A stretch of 61,570 bases of DNA, taken from Flavobacterium psychrophilum. GTDB taxonomy: Bacteria > Bacteroidota > Bacteroidia > Flavobacteriales > Flavobacteriaceae. Positions within the stretch are counted from its first letter, which is position 1. The number at the start of each line of letters is the position of its first letter. Made by a program: the position numbers and the translations under genes. The notes beneath the pieces are model-generated. The model was not told where the DNA came from and ran no database searches. It worked only from the letters and a program-made list of their open reading frames with translations. Shown in pieces: positions 52,684 to 61,570 of this stretch. Where the stretch lies: positions 1 to 61,570 of the forward strand of contig CAMCTL010000001.1 of NCBI GenBank assembly GCA_945878515.1. Direction: 5' to 3'.

Positions 52684-54879
52684 ATGAAAAAAAATCTTTT
52701 TTATTTAATAGTAGTACTGCCGATTTTTGGATGGGGACAAACACTAAAAGATACTATAGTTACCGAATTAAATGAGGTGGTAGTTTCTATAAAAGTTCCT
52801 AAAAATTATGAGAAATTACCAAATCAAATTGAGGTAATTACAGCGAAACAAATTGATTTTCAAAATTTTCAAAGTACAGCCGAAGTGTTGTCAAATTCAG
52901 GTTCTTTATTTGTTCAAAAATCACAACAAGGCGCTGGAAGTCCTGCAATTCGAGGATTTGAAGCAAGCCGGGTATTGTTGTTAGTTGATGGTGTAAGAAT
53001 GAATAATTTGATTTTTAGAGCGGGTCATTTACAAAATATTATTACCGTTGATGAAAGTATTTTGGATAATGTTGGCATTTTTTATGGACCATCTTCTACT
53101 TTATTTGGAAGCGATGCCTTAGGCGGGACAATAGCAATGACTACGAAAAGAGCAAAATTTTTATCCGAAGTAAAAAATAAATATACCGGTGGAACTTCTA
53201 CACGCTACAGTTCTTCCAATCAAGAAAAATCAGTTTCCTTTAATTTAAATTATGCCACTTCTAATTTTGCCTCATTTTCATCGTTAGCCTATAATGATTT
53301 TGGCGATTTACAAATGGGAAAAACAAAAAATCATAATGGAGATTATTTTGGAGAACGCCCTTTTTATGTAGCTACTATTGGTGGAGTGGATCAATTAATG
53401 GTAAATGATGATAGGTACGTTCAAAAAAAATCCAGTTTCAAGCAATACAATTTCTTGCAGAAATTAGCCTTTAAAACAAACTCTGGGTCGGAACATGGAG
53501 TAAATTTTCAATTTTCTACATCGTCAAATGTGCCTCGCTATGATAGATTAACCGATCCATCATCTTCTACTGTTTTAAGAAATGCCGAATGGTATTATGG
53601 GCCACAACAACGGGTTTTAGCTATTTATTCTTTAACTAAAAGTAATGCTTTTTTAGGAAGCGATATGAAAGTAAATTTTGCTTATCAAAATGCACAAGAA
53701 AGTCGCCACAATAGAAGATTTGGAAACTATAATTTACAACATAGAGAAGAAAATGTAAACATGTATTCTGCTTCTTTAGATTTAACAAAAAAGGGTAGTA
53801 AAAGTGATTTTTTTTATGGTTTTGAAACGTATTTTGAAACTTTAAAATCTTCAGCTTACGCAAAAAATATAAATACTGGAGTGCAAACAGTTTTAGATAC
53901 CAGATATCCAAATGGCGATAATAATATGATGCGTAACGATTTTTATGTTTCATTCAATCATACTTTTTCTGAAAAAACCTTTTGGAATACTGGCGCTAGA
54001 GTTGGAATTACAACCTTAAGGAGCACAATTGCTAACAATACTTTTTTCTCGTTGCCATTTAATAGCATTTCTCAAGGAAATTTAACGTATAGTGGCGCCA
54101 TAGGAATTGTTCACAATCCATCAAATAATGTGATGCTAAAAGCAAACGTCTCTAGTGGTTTTAGAGCTCCAAACATAGATGATTTAGCAAAAATTTTTGA
54201 GTCGGTTCCAGGAACTTTAATTGTTCCTAACGAAGATTTAAAGCCTGAAAAAACGGTTACACTAGATTTAGGATTTGTACTAAAATCAGATTCTAAAAGA
54301 TTCAAATTAGAAAACACCTATTTTTATACAAGATTGTACGATGCAATTGTTACGGCTTCATCAACTTTTAATGGTTTAAGCACTATAATTTATGATGGTG
54401 CTCCAAGTGCTGTTTTTGCTAATCAGAATAAAAGAAAAGCATTTATTACAGGATTGTCTACAAATGTTATTGTGGCTGTTTTAAACCATCTTCATTTTAA
54501 TGCAAATTTCAACTATACGTTAGGAAAGGTAGTTGAAAATGGAAACCAAAGTCCATTAGATCATATTTCTCCATACTTTGGCAAAATTGGATTTTTATTC
54601 GCTCAGAAATCAATTACTCTTGAAGCCTATATATTGTATACTGGCAAAAAAGCACTAAGTGATTATTCTTCCAGTGGCGAAGATAACTTGGTATATGCAC
54701 CAGCAGCAGGAATGCCAGCTTGGGAAACCTATAATTTTAAAGCAGGTTTTACAGTAATTGAAAACGCAACCATATTTGCTGGAGTCGAAAATATGGTAGA
54801 CACACAATACCGAACTTTTTCTTCTGGGATTAATGCTCCGGGAAGAAATATTTATGCCGGACTAAAATATACTTTTTAA
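52684..54879 (+). CDS. TonB-dependent outer membrane receptor
   Basis: The 731-residue protein has a signal peptide (1-19, ending FGWGQ), a plug domain (about 35-155, with QNFQSTAEVLSNS, IRGFEASRVLLLVDGVRMNN and FYGPSSTLFGSDALGGTI) and a beta-barrel ending in an aromatic residue (GLKYTF). It lacks the N-terminal carboxypeptidase-regulatory domain and the neighbouring SusD typical of SusC porins, so it is a vitamin/siderophore/metal-type receptor rather than a polysaccharide porin. The ligand is unknown. Confidence 0.9.
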   Translation: MKKNLFYLIVVLPIFGWGQTLKDTIVTELNEVVVSIKVPKNYEKLPNQIEVITAKQIDFQNFQSTAEVLSNSGSLFVQKSQQGAGSPAIRGFEASRVLLLVDGVRMNNLIFRAGHLQNIITVDESILDNVGIFYGPSSTLFGSDALGGTIAMTTKRAKFLSEVKNKYTGGTSTRYSSSNQEKSVSFNLNYATSNFASFSSLAYNDFGDLQMGKTKNHNGDYFGERPFYVATIGGVDQLMVNDDRYVQKKSSFKQYNFLQKLAFKTNSGSEHGVNFQFSTSSNVPRYDRLTDPSSSTVLRNAEWYYGPQQRVLAIYSLTKSNAFLGSDMKVNFAYQNAQESRHNRRFGNYNLQHREENVNMYSASLDLTKKGSKSDFFYGFETYFETLKSSAYAKNINTGVQTVLDTRYPNGDNNMMRNDFYVSFNHTFSEKTFWNTGARVGITTLRSTIANNTFFSLPFNSISQGNLTYSGAIGIVHNPSNNVMLKANVSSGFRAPNIDDLAKIFESVPGTLIVPNEDLKPEKTVTLDLGFVLKSDSKRFKLENTYFYTRLYDAIVTASSTFNGLSTIIYDGAPSAVFANQNKRKAFITGLSTNVIVAVLNHLHFNANFNYTLGKVVENGNQSPLDHISPYFGKIGFLFAQKSITLEAYILYTGKKALSDYSSSGEDNLVYAPAAGMPAWETYNFKAGFTVIENATIFAGVENMVDTQYRTFSSGINAPGRNIYAGLKYTF

Positions 54880-55283
54880 TAAAAAGTACTTAAATAAAAA
54901 TCAAATGCTTGAAAACCTTCGGGTAAATCTTTCGGTATTACATTCTTCAATAGCATTGCAACGCCAAGACGATCAATTAGAAGTGTTTTACCTAAACAAA
55001 ATAGCGGGCAGAAAAAGATTTAAAATCATTGAAATAGCTAAGATAAACTTCCACTTAAAAACGCTTGATAACATAGTCGTCATCTTATTACCTAAATAAC
55101 CTCTAAATAATTTCTTTTTATGTAAATTAGAAATAAAAGATAATGTAATGGTTGTGTCAAAAAAGCATTGTACCGTTTTTGTCTATAGCAAAATTTGTGA
55201 CAATCAATTATAATTGGAGGTGAAGTTGATCAAGATATAATAAAAAAGAGGCTATAATTTACTTATAACCTCTTGATAATACG
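54880..55283. other. Intergenic region after the receptor gene
   Basis: A 64-codon plus-strand frame at 54905-55099 starts with ATG but resembles nothing I know. I leave it unannotated as a gene. The rest holds a terminator for the minus-strand tRNAs (55243-55274). Confidence 0.4.
55243..55274 (-). terminator. Terminator of the tRNA cluster
   Basis: On the minus strand AAGAGGTTATAA pairs with TTATAGCCTCTT around a short loop, followed by a T run (complement of the A run at 55243-55246). It lies about 10 nt beyond tRNA-Arg. Confidence 0.7.
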
Positions 55284-55357
55284 TGATCCCAGAAGGATTC
55301 GAACCTTCGACCTACGCATTAGAAGTGCGTTGCTCTATCCAGCTGAGCTATGGAACC
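55284..55357 (-). tRNA. tRNA-Arg (anticodon TCT)
   Basis: A 74-nt cloverleaf: acceptor GGTTCCA with TGGGATC (two wobble pairs), D-arm TAGCTCAGCTGGATAGAGCA, anticodon stem ACGCA/TGCGT around loop CTTCTAA, and T-arm GAAGGTTCGAATCCTTC. The anticodon is TCT. CCA is not encoded. Confidence 0.95.
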
Positions 55358-55366
55358 CTATTATGG

Positions 55367-55441
55367 TCGGGGTGGCAGGATTCGAACCTGCGGCCTCCTG
55401 CTCCCAAAGCAGGCGCGATAACCGAGCTACGCTACACCCCG
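55367..55441 (-). tRNA. tRNA-Pro (anticodon TGG)
   Basis: A 75-nt cloverleaf with acceptor CGGGGTG/CACCCCG typical of tRNA-Pro, anticodon stem CCTGC/GCAGG around loop TTTGGGA, and T-arm GCAGGTTCGAATCCTGC. The anticodon is TGG. Confidence 0.95.
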
Positions 55442-55455
55442 AAACACAAAAAAAG

Positions 55456-55542
55456 CGGAGAGTAAGGGATTCGAACCCTTGGTACAGTTTCCCATACGCA
55501 TGTTTAGCAAACATGTCCTTTCGGCCACTCAGGCAACTCTCC
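55456..55542 (-). tRNA. tRNA-Ser (anticodon GCT)
   Basis: An 87-nt class II tRNA with acceptor GGAGAGT/ACTCTCC, anticodon stem CATGT/ACATG around loop TTGCTAA, a long variable arm, and T-arm AAGGGTTCGAATCCCTT. The discriminator base is G, as expected for Ser. The anticodon is GCT. Confidence 0.95.
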
Positions 55543-55834
55543 AATATTAAGAACTTATATAACTTTTAAGCGGTTGCAAATGTAACTTTCTAATCTGTAT
55601 ATCACAAATAAATAAGCCCTTTTTTTAATTGTTTTTTTTTAAGTAATTTAAAATAGTTAACAATCAAATGTATATTCAATTTAAAGATCTAATTTTTATT
55701 GTCATTTAATGTTTGATCCCATTAAAAAAATGATAATTCAACTTGTCAACACAAAAATTAGATTATAATTAAAATTGTAATTTGGTCTTTATAAAAATGT
55801 TTAACTTAGCAGTCTTAATCTGAATTCAGTTCAA

Positions 55835-57013
55835 ATGAACAAAAAAGTCGTTATCGTTTCTGCTGTCAGGACTCCAATAGGTAGCTTTATGGGAGGATTA
55901 TCAACTGTTACTGCTCCAAAATTAGGAGCATTAGCTATAAAAGGTGCATTGGATAAAATACAACTCGATGCGAATTTAGTCGATGAAGTTTTTATGGGCA
56001 ATGTCCTTCAAGCTGGAACAGGTCAAGCACCTGCAAGACAAGCTGCCGTTTATGCAGGATTAGCTAATTCTGTGGCTTGTACGACAGTCAATAAAGTTTG
56101 TGCGTCTGGAATGAAATCGGTTATGTTAGGCACGCAAGCCATTCTTTGCGGCGATGCTGAAATTGTTGTCACAGGCGGAATGGAGAATATGAGTTTGACG
56201 CCACATTATTTGCATTTGAGAAACGGATATAAATTTGGTTCAACCACAATGGTTGACGGAATGCAAAAAGACGGACTTACAGATGCTTACGACAATAACG
56301 CAATGGGCGTTTACGCCGATTTATGTGCTAGTGAATATAATTTTAGCAGAGAAGATCAAGATGCTTTTGCCATTCAATCTTATGAGCGCTCTGCAAAAGC
56401 TTGGGAAACCGGTAAATTTGACAACGAAATTGTACCTGTTGCAGTCCCTCAAAGAAAAGGAAATCCAATTATAGTTTCAAAAGACGAAGATTTTACAAAC
56501 GTAACTTTGGATAAAATTCCTTCTTTAAATGCAGTTTTTACCAAAGATGGAACAGCTACTGCGGCAAACTCTTCGACTATAAATGATGGAGCAGCAGCTC
56601 TAATATTGATGAGTGAAGAAAAGGCTTTGTCTCTGGGATTAAAGCCTCTAGCTTATATTAGAAGTTATGCAGATGCAGCACAAGAACCCAAATGGTTTAC
56701 CACAACTCCAGCCATAGCCGTAAACAAAGCCTTGAAAAAAGCTGGATTATCTATTGAAGATGTTGATTATTTCGAATTCAATGAAGCTTTTGCCGTTGTT
56801 GGTTTAGCCAATTCAAAAATTCTTGGATTGAATGAAGTAAAAGTGAATGTAAATGGTGGTGCAGTTTCTTTAGGTCATCCTTTAGGCTGTTCCGGCGCAA
56901 GAATTATCGTAACATTATTAAATGTTTTAGAACAAAATAGTGGTAAATTTGGAGCAGCTGCAATTTGTAATGGTGGCGGTGGAGCTTCTGCAATTATTAT
57001 CGAAAGAGCGTAA
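55835..57013 (+). CDS. Acetyl-CoA C-acetyltransferase (thiolase)
   Basis: The 392-residue protein is full length for a biosynthetic-type thiolase. It begins KKVVIVSAVRTPIGSFMGGLS. Cys89 (NKVCASGMKS) is the acyl-accepting residue. The GxHP motif GHPLGCSGARI and the C-terminal CNGGGGASA carry the remaining catalytic His and Cys. It condenses or cleaves acetoacetyl-CoA and acts in acyl-CoA metabolism in the cytoplasm. No other fatty-acid gene is adjacent in the window. The ATG at 55835 gives the standard N-terminus. Confidence 0.95.
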   Translation: MNKKVVIVSAVRTPIGSFMGGLSTVTAPKLGALAIKGALDKIQLDANLVDEVFMGNVLQAGTGQAPARQAAVYAGLANSVACTTVNKVCASGMKSVMLGTQAILCGDAEIVVTGGMENMSLTPHYLHLRNGYKFGSTTMVDGMQKDGLTDAYDNNAMGVYADLCASEYNFSREDQDAFAIQSYERSAKAWETGKFDNEIVPVAVPQRKGNPIIVSKDEDFTNVTLDKIPSLNAVFTKDGTATAANSSTINDGAAALILMSEEKALSLGLKPLAYIRSYADAAQEPKWFTTTPAIAVNKALKKAGLSIEDVDYFEFNEAFAVVGLANSKILGLNEVKVNVNGGAVSLGHPLGCSGARIIVTLLNVLEQNSGKFGAAAICNGGGGASAIIIERA

Positions 57014-57105
57014 AAAACGTTGCACGTTATAAGTTACAAGTTAGGTGTGATGCTCAAATTTAATTAACTTATAACCCAATAACTTATAACCCATAACCTT
57101 TTCCC

Positions 57106-57867
57106 ATGTTTGGAATTTGTAATCTAGCCATAATCCCACTTCGACTCGAACCTAGTGATAGAAGCGAAACAGTTTCTCAAGTTTTGTTTGGTGAACATTT
57201 TGAAATCTTAGAACAGATGAAGCAATGGTCGAAAATTAAGTTGCAATTCGACAATTATGAAGGTTGGGTAGATTCTAAACAATACCAAATCATTTCCGAA
57301 TCTGAATTCCAAAAATTATCCGAAGACGCCATTGTTTTAAATGCAGATTTATTGGAATATATCACAGGCCCAAACAATTTGTTACTCCCTATCCCAATGG
57401 GTTCTTCGCTTTCTTTTTTGAATCATTCTGAAATAAATACAGATCCTTTTACTTTTGAAGGAACAAAAATTAGTGGTATAAAACCAAAAAATAACTTGCT
57501 AAATAGCGCTTTTATGTACCTAAACGCACCTTATCTTTGGGGTGGAAAAACACCTTTTGGTATCGATTGCTCTGGTTTTACACAAATGGTTTATAAATTG
57601 AATGGTTACAAATTATTTCGTGATGCATCTCAACAAGCGTTACAAGGTGAATCGCTCAGTTTTATTGAAGAATGCGAGCCAGGAGATTTGGCTTTTTTCG
57701 ATAATGAGGATGGAAACATTATCCATGTAGGCATTATTATGCAAGACAATTACATTATCCACGCCAGTGGAAAAGTACGGATAGATCGTTTGGATCATCT
57801 TGGAATATATAATGCAGAAGCAAACAGGCACACACATAAACTTCGGGTCATCAAAAAAATTATTTAA
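57106..57867 (+). CDS. NlpC/P60-family cysteine peptidase with SH3-like domain
   Basis: The 253-residue protein has an N-terminal SH3b-like domain (about 1-75, with LRLEPSDRSETVSQVLFGEHFEILE) and a C-terminal NlpC/P60 domain. The latter shows YLWGGKTPFGIDCSGF with the nucleophile Cys155, then IHVGIIM with His207 and IIHASGKVRID with His219. Such enzymes cleave peptide bonds in peptidoglycan or free muropeptides. There is no signal peptide, which suggests cytoplasmic recycling of muropeptides or leaderless export. It is followed by a bidirectional terminator. Confidence 0.88.
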   Translation: MFGICNLAIIPLRLEPSDRSETVSQVLFGEHFEILEQMKQWSKIKLQFDNYEGWVDSKQYQIISESEFQKLSEDAIVLNADLLEYITGPNNLLLPIPMGSSLSFLNHSEINTDPFTFEGTKISGIKPKNNLLNSAFMYLNAPYLWGGKTPFGIDCSGFTQMVYKLNGYKLFRDASQQALQGESLSFIEECEPGDLAFFDNEDGNIIHVGIIMQDNYIIHASGKVRIDRLDHLGIYNAEANRHTHKLRVIKKII

Positions 57868-57906
57868 AAAAACCGTTTCGATTTAAAATTGAAACGGTTT
57901 TTTTTT
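57866..57906. terminator. Bidirectional rho-independent terminator
   Basis: AAAAAACCGTTTCGATTT and the complementary arm ending AAACGGTTTTTT form a strong stem with A and T runs on both sides, between the convergent genes at 57106 (plus) and 57921 (minus). Confidence 0.9.
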
Positions 57907-57920
57907 TAAATATTTGGCTT

Positions 57921-59207
57921 TTATTTTTTGTCCAATTCTTTAATTTTAGCTTTTAATTCTTTAGATTCAGGCATCATTTCTAATGCACTATAAACATTCA
58001 AAAGCGTTTTTGCGACATCAATATTGTTTGGCTCCAACTCATACGCTTTCTTAAGGTAGGGAATAGTACTTTTAAACAGTTCTTCTCGTTTAGATTTCAA
58101 AACATCATAACGTTTCATGTCCTTAGCAGAGGTTCCTAACTTATTCATTTCATCAATTATAACTTTCTCATCTTCCAATTTCAAAGCTGCCATATTGATA
58201 AATGCATTTATGTACTTTGGATTAATTTCTATAACTCTTAAATAATATTTTTCGGCATCAACACGATTTTTAGCATTGGCACTTATAACTCCTAAATTAA
58301 ATACTAAATCGGCATCGTTTGGATTTTTTTCTAATGCTTCGGATACTAACTTTTTATAAGTTTCAAAATCTTTTGTTTCTAAGTACAAATTGGCTTCAGT
58401 CAAAATTAAGGAATTGTCCTCCGGATTTGCTTTCCTTGCATCTGCAACCGCTTTTTTTGCTTCTTCAATTTTTCCGTCTTGAACTAAAATCAACGCAATA
58501 TTTTTGAAGATTTCCCCTCTCTTTGATGGAATTTGCTCTGTTTTTGGTTTTTCGTGAGTACCTATTTTTACTGCAAAATCTCTTTCTTTTGCTGTACTAA
58601 AGGCTACTTCTTGACTGGATGATTTATTTATTGCCAAATAAGTAGTTCCCTTTCCTGAATAATTTAAAGTTTTTAATTCAGAATACATTTTAAGAGCACT
58701 AGCATAATCCTTTGCATTTACATAGGTTGAAGCTGCATAATACAAGTTGATCGTATCTTTTTTGTCCAGTAAATAAGCGTTATAAATTTTTTGCGCACCT
58801 TCTATGTTTTTATCTGTTTTTGTATCCTCTATCGCACTATTCAACAATTTGAATTTAATGTCCAATATCGATGCTGTAGCTTGAGCTGAATATTTATCCT
58901 TACCAGAAGTTTTTTCTACTGCAAGTAAATCCTGAAATGATTTTGCAGCCACGGTCAAATTTTTCCCTTCATCAACTTTTTTATTGGCAAGTTCCAAATG
59001 AGCATTCCCATTTACAAAATAAAAGTAGGCTTTTTCAGCATCAGCTGCATTTGGAATTAAGGATTCGGCTCCATTTAAAATAGTTATGGCTTCCTGTGGA
59101 TTTCCATTTTTTAAAGCTTTTTCTGCTGCTTTAACTTGGTCTTTTTGAGCAAAAGCAATTACTGAAATCAATAATGCTGACGCTAGAATTACATATTTAC
59201 TTTTCAT
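57921..59207 (-). CDS. Secreted tetratricopeptide-repeat protein
   Basis: The 428-residue protein has a signal peptide (1-20, ending VIAFAQ) and TPR helices along its length (AEKALKNGNPQEAITILNGA near the start, ALILVQDGKIEEAKKAVADARKANP in mid-protein, AEKYYLRVIEINPKYINAFINMAALKL later). It is a periplasmic or outer-membrane scaffold. The gene precedes nothing on its strand here and follows gyrA by 191 bp with a terminator between. Specific function is unknown. Confidence 0.82.
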   Translation of the reverse strand: MKSKYVILASALLISVIAFAQKDQVKAAEKALKNGNPQEAITILNGAESLIPNAADAEKAYFYFVNGNAHLELANKKVDEGKNLTVAAKSFQDLLAVEKTSGKDKYSAQATASILDIKFKLLNSAIEDTKTDKNIEGAQKIYNAYLLDKKDTINLYYAASTYVNAKDYASALKMYSELKTLNYSGKGTTYLAINKSSSQEVAFSTAKERDFAVKIGTHEKPKTEQIPSKRGEIFKNIALILVQDGKIEEAKKAVADARKANPEDNSLILTEANLYLETKDFETYKKLVSEALEKNPNDADLVFNLGVISANAKNRVDAEKYYLRVIEINPKYINAFINMAALKLEDEKVIIDEMNKLGTSAKDMKRYDVLKSKREELFKSTIPYLKKAYELEPNNIDVAKTLLNVYSALEMMPESKELKAKIKELDKK

Positions 59208-59336
59208 AATATTGATATTTATTGGTTTTTATTGGTCTAATAAAAATGGCTTCAAATAATTAGTTTTGTCAACCAATTTTTATGATATGCGCATTTTACT
59301 ATTATTGTTTTTAAAATTAAGTACAAACTTAGTTAG

Positions 59337-59385
59337 AAAACCATTTATTGTTCATGATATAAATCATAATACATAAATGGTTTTT
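59337..59385 (-). terminator. Terminator of gyrA
   Basis: Inverted arms AAAACCATTTATTG and CATAAATGGTTTTT flank an AT-rich loop with a smaller internal ATGAT/ATCAT pairing. It lies just after the gyrA stop codon at 59399. Confidence 0.6.
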
Positions 59386-59398
59386 AGTTAATTTCTAA

Positions 59399-61570
59399 TT
59401 ACTCATCAGAATCATCATCATCGTTAACATCTTCAGCGTCATCTTCTTCTTCGTTGTCATCGTCATCAGCATCGTCTTCTTCTTCCACTACTTCGTCATC
59501 CTCCAAAACTTCAAGAACAGGTTTCACTCTTTCGATAACTTCGGTTTCGATAACATTTCCGTCTTCGTCAACCACAACTTCAACTACGTCGTCTTTCATT
59601 ACTTTCGTTACGGCTGCAATCGAATCGTTTCCTTTTAAATTAATCAATTTAACGCCTTGCGTAGCACGACCCATAACCCTTAAATCTTCTACAGCCATCC
59701 TGATCGTTAAACCCGATTTGTTGATGATCATCAAATCATCAGCATCTGTAACATTACTAATCGAAATTAGTTTTCCAGTTTTTTCAGTAATATTCAGTGT
59801 TTTTACCCCTTTTCCACCACGATTTGTAATTCGATACACATCTTCGCCATCTTCGTCCACTAATTTAGTTCGTTTTCCGTAACCATTTTCAGTAACTACT
59901 AAAATTTGCGTATCAAGAATATTGTCTTTATCAACAGTAACCATACCTATCACTTCATCGGTATCATCTTTTAAAGTAATTCCGCGAACTCCAGAAGCTG
60001 TTCTTCCCATCGGACGGGTTTTAGTTTCTTCAAAACGAACTAGTTTACCCGACTTAACTGCCAAAATAATTTGGCTTTCTCCATTAGTCAATTTAGCTTC
60101 CAATAATTCATCGCCTTCTTTAATTGTAATAGCAGCAACGCCATTGGCCCTTGGTTTAGAATATTTCTCTAACGAAGTTTTCTTAACCTGACCTTGTTTA
60201 GTTACCATTATAAGGTTGTGGCTATTGATGTAATCTTTGTCTTTTAAATCTTGTGTGCAAATAAATGCTTTCACTTTATCGTCACTTTCAATGTTGATTA
60301 AGTTTTGTAATGCTCTTCCCTTTGCTGTTTTACTTCCTTCAGGGATTTCATAAACACGCATCCAGAAACATTTTCCTTTTTGGGTAAAGAACATCATATA
60401 TTGATGATTGGTAGCCACAAACATATTTTCAAGGAAATCTTGATCGCGTGTTCCCGCACTTTTTTGTCCGACTCCACCCCTGTTTTGGGTCTTATATTCT
60501 GATAAATTGGTACGCTTGATGTAACCAGCATGCGAAATTGTAATAACAACATTTTCATCGGCAATTAAATCTTCTATACTCACATCACCACCTGAATACT
60601 CGATTATAGAACGACGTTCGTCTCCATATTTATCACGAATTTCAACTAACTCTTCTTTGATTAATGCAATTCTTAAATTAACATCTTCTAATAAAGCTCT
60701 TAAATGCTCTATCAATTTCATTATCTCTTCGTATTCTGCTCGCAATTTGTCTTGTTCCAATCCTGTCAATTGGCGCAAACGCATTTCTACAATAGCGCGA
60801 GACTGAATGTCGGACAAATTGAACCTTTCGATTAATTTTTCTCTAGCTTCTTCGGTGTTTTTTGACGCTTTGATCAGAGCTATTACTTCATCAATATTAT
60901 CCGAAGCAATGATTAATCCTTCTAAAATATGCGCTCTTTCTTCTGCCTTTCTTAATTCGAATTGGGTTCTTCTCGTAACCACATCGTGACGGTGTTCTAC
61001 AAAATAATGAATCATATCTTTTAGATTCAACATTTGCGGACGACCTTTTACCAATGCTATATTATTAACGCTGAAAGAAGATTGTAATTGGGTATATTTA
61101 TAAAGTGTATTTAAAACGACGTTTGGAGTAGCATCACGTTTCAGGATATAAACAATTCGCATCCCATTTCTATCAGATTCATCACGGATATTTACAATGC
61201 CTTCAATCTTTTTATCGTTGACCAAATCTGCAGTACGTTTAATCATATCTGCCTTATTCACTTGATATGGAATTTCAGTAACAATGATACATTCTCTACC
61301 ATCCACTTCTTCAAAACCAATTTTTGCACGCATGACAATTCTACCACGACCGGTTTTAAATGCTTCGCGAACGCCTTCATAACCGTATATTATTCCTCCA
61401 GTTGGGAAATCTGGGGCTTTAATATGGGTCATTAATTCGTCAATTTCAATATCGTTATTATCGATAAATGCTAAAGTTCCGTTGATAACTTCGGTAAGAT
61501 TATGTGGAGGCATATTGGTAGCCATACCCACAGCAATTCCTGTGGCTCCATTAATTAATAATGTAGGAAC
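59399..61570 (-). CDS. gyrA: DNA gyrase subunit A (C-terminal part, runs off the right edge)
   Basis: The frame continues past the right edge; the first visible codons read VPTLLINGATGIAVGMATNMPPHNLTEV, about 160 residues into a normal GyrA. It covers the end of the breakage-reunion domain, the coiled coil (ERAHILEGLIIASDNIDEVIALIKASKNTEEA) and the beta-pinwheel domain, whose GyrA-box reads RITNRGGKGVKTL. That box separates gyrase from topoisomerase IV (ParC). The last 45 residues are strongly acidic (runs of D and E), a common feature of flavobacterial GyrA. It introduces negative supercoils with GyrB, which is not in the window. Confidence 0.96.
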   Translation of the reverse strand, partial: VPTLLINGATGIAVGMATNMPPHNLTEVINGTLAFIDNNDIEIDELMTHIKAPDFPTGGIIYGYEGVREAFKTGRGRIVMRAKIGFEEVDGRECIIVTEIPYQVNKADMIKRTADLVNDKKIEGIVNIRDESDRNGMRIVYILKRDATPNVVLNTLYKYTQLQSSFSVNNIALVKGRPQMLNLKDMIHYFVEHRHDVVTRRTQFELRKAEERAHILEGLIIASDNIDEVIALIKASKNTEEAREKLIERFNLSDIQSRAIVEMRLRQLTGLEQDKLRAEYEEIMKLIEHLRALLEDVNLRIALIKEELVEIRDKYGDERRSIIEYSGGDVSIEDLIADENVVITISHAGYIKRTNLSEYKTQNRGGVGQKSAGTRDQDFLENMFVATNHQYMMFFTQKGKCFWMRVYEIPEGSKTAKGRALQNLINIESDDKVKAFICTQDLKDKDYINSHNLIMVTKQGQVKKTSLEKYSKPRANGVAAITIKEGDELLEAKLTNGESQIILAVKSGKLVRFEETKTRPMGRTASGVRGITLKDDTDEVIGMVTVDKDNILDTQILVVTENGYGKRTKLVDEDGEDVYRITNRGGKGVKTLNITEKTGKLISISNVTDADDLMIINKSGLTIRMAVEDLRVMGRATQGVKLINLKGNDSIAAVTKVMKDDVVEVVVDEDGNVIETEVIERVKPVLEVLEDDEVVEEEDDADDDDNEEEDDAEDVNDDDDSDE

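Noticed and set aside
54905..55099. 64-codon plus-strand frame after the TonB receptor
   Set aside because: No recognisable family, no signal peptide and no helpful context; chance occurrence is likely in AT-rich DNA.
55273..55569. Open frames across the tRNA cluster (GFEPAASCSQS-like translations, both strands)
   Set aside because: They are translations of tRNA-Arg, tRNA-Pro and tRNA-Ser on the wrong strand or frame, a known source of false protein families.
59454..59882. Ser-rich plus-strand frame of 142 codons
   Set aside because: It is the antisense of the acidic tail and pinwheel of gyrA.

Overview
The window looks like a chromosomal segment of a Flavobacterium-type member of the Bacteroidota. 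The DNA is AT-rich and promoters have the Bacteroidota -7 element TAnnTTTG. There are T9SS-sorted surface proteins, a hybrid two-component regulator (HTCS) with sensor, kinase, receiver and AraC domains in one chain, many S1-type sulfatases, and a GyrA with a long acidic tail. Most of the window is a locus for degrading a sulfated polysaccharide. The right end is housekeeping DNA: tRNAs, thiolase, NlpC/P60, a TPR protein and gyrA.

Layout. (1) 1-6984, minus strand: a partial unknown secreted protein, two close paralogues of a GH36/GH27-like alpha-galactosidase, and a clan-A-like glycosidase. (2) 7681-18703, minus strand: a seven-gene run with five sulfatases, an SGNH esterase and a second clan-A-like glycosidase. 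(3) 19826-30853, plus strand: a 3,675-residue repeat protein with a T9SS tail. (4) 31220-38781, minus strand: a GH36-like enzyme, an eight-heme cytochrome c with TPRs, a sulfatase and an (alpha/alpha)-barrel glycosidase. (5) 39531-48181, plus strand: a T9SS protein with a CBM-like N-terminus, a tiny C-terminally anchored protein, the HTCS and an AraC regulator. (6) 48740-54879, plus strand: a LolA-like protein, a BNR/sortilin-like protein and a TonB-dependent receptor. (7) 55284-61570: three tRNAs and housekeeping genes.

The main result is a shared promoter. Six transcription units (starts at 4396, 6984, 18703, 19826, 38781 and 39531) carry the same rigid arrangement upstream: TGAnAC, 16 bp, TGAnAC, then 31 bp (32 in one case) to a TAnnTTTG-like -7 box. 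It is always in the same orientation as the gene, with the downstream half-site next to the -33 region. A direct repeat with a 22-bp period suits a dimeric AraC-type DNA-binding domain, and the HTCS at 42796 is the obvious candidate regulator. The motif ties the sulfatase and glycosidase operons to the two T9SS surface proteins, so these proteins are probably part of the same degradation system. No SusC/SusD pair is present in the window.

How the genes may work together (inference): the HTCS senses an oligosaccharide and switches on five or more operons. Surface proteins bind the glycan, S1 sulfatases and an esterase remove substituents, and GH36-like, clan-A-like and (alpha/alpha)-barrel enzymes cut the sugar chain. 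Alpha-galactosidase-like enzymes with many sulfatases suggest a sulfated galactan or related algal polysaccharide, but the exact substrate cannot be read from sequence. The role of the multiheme cytochrome inside a glycosidase/sulfatase operon is unexplained.
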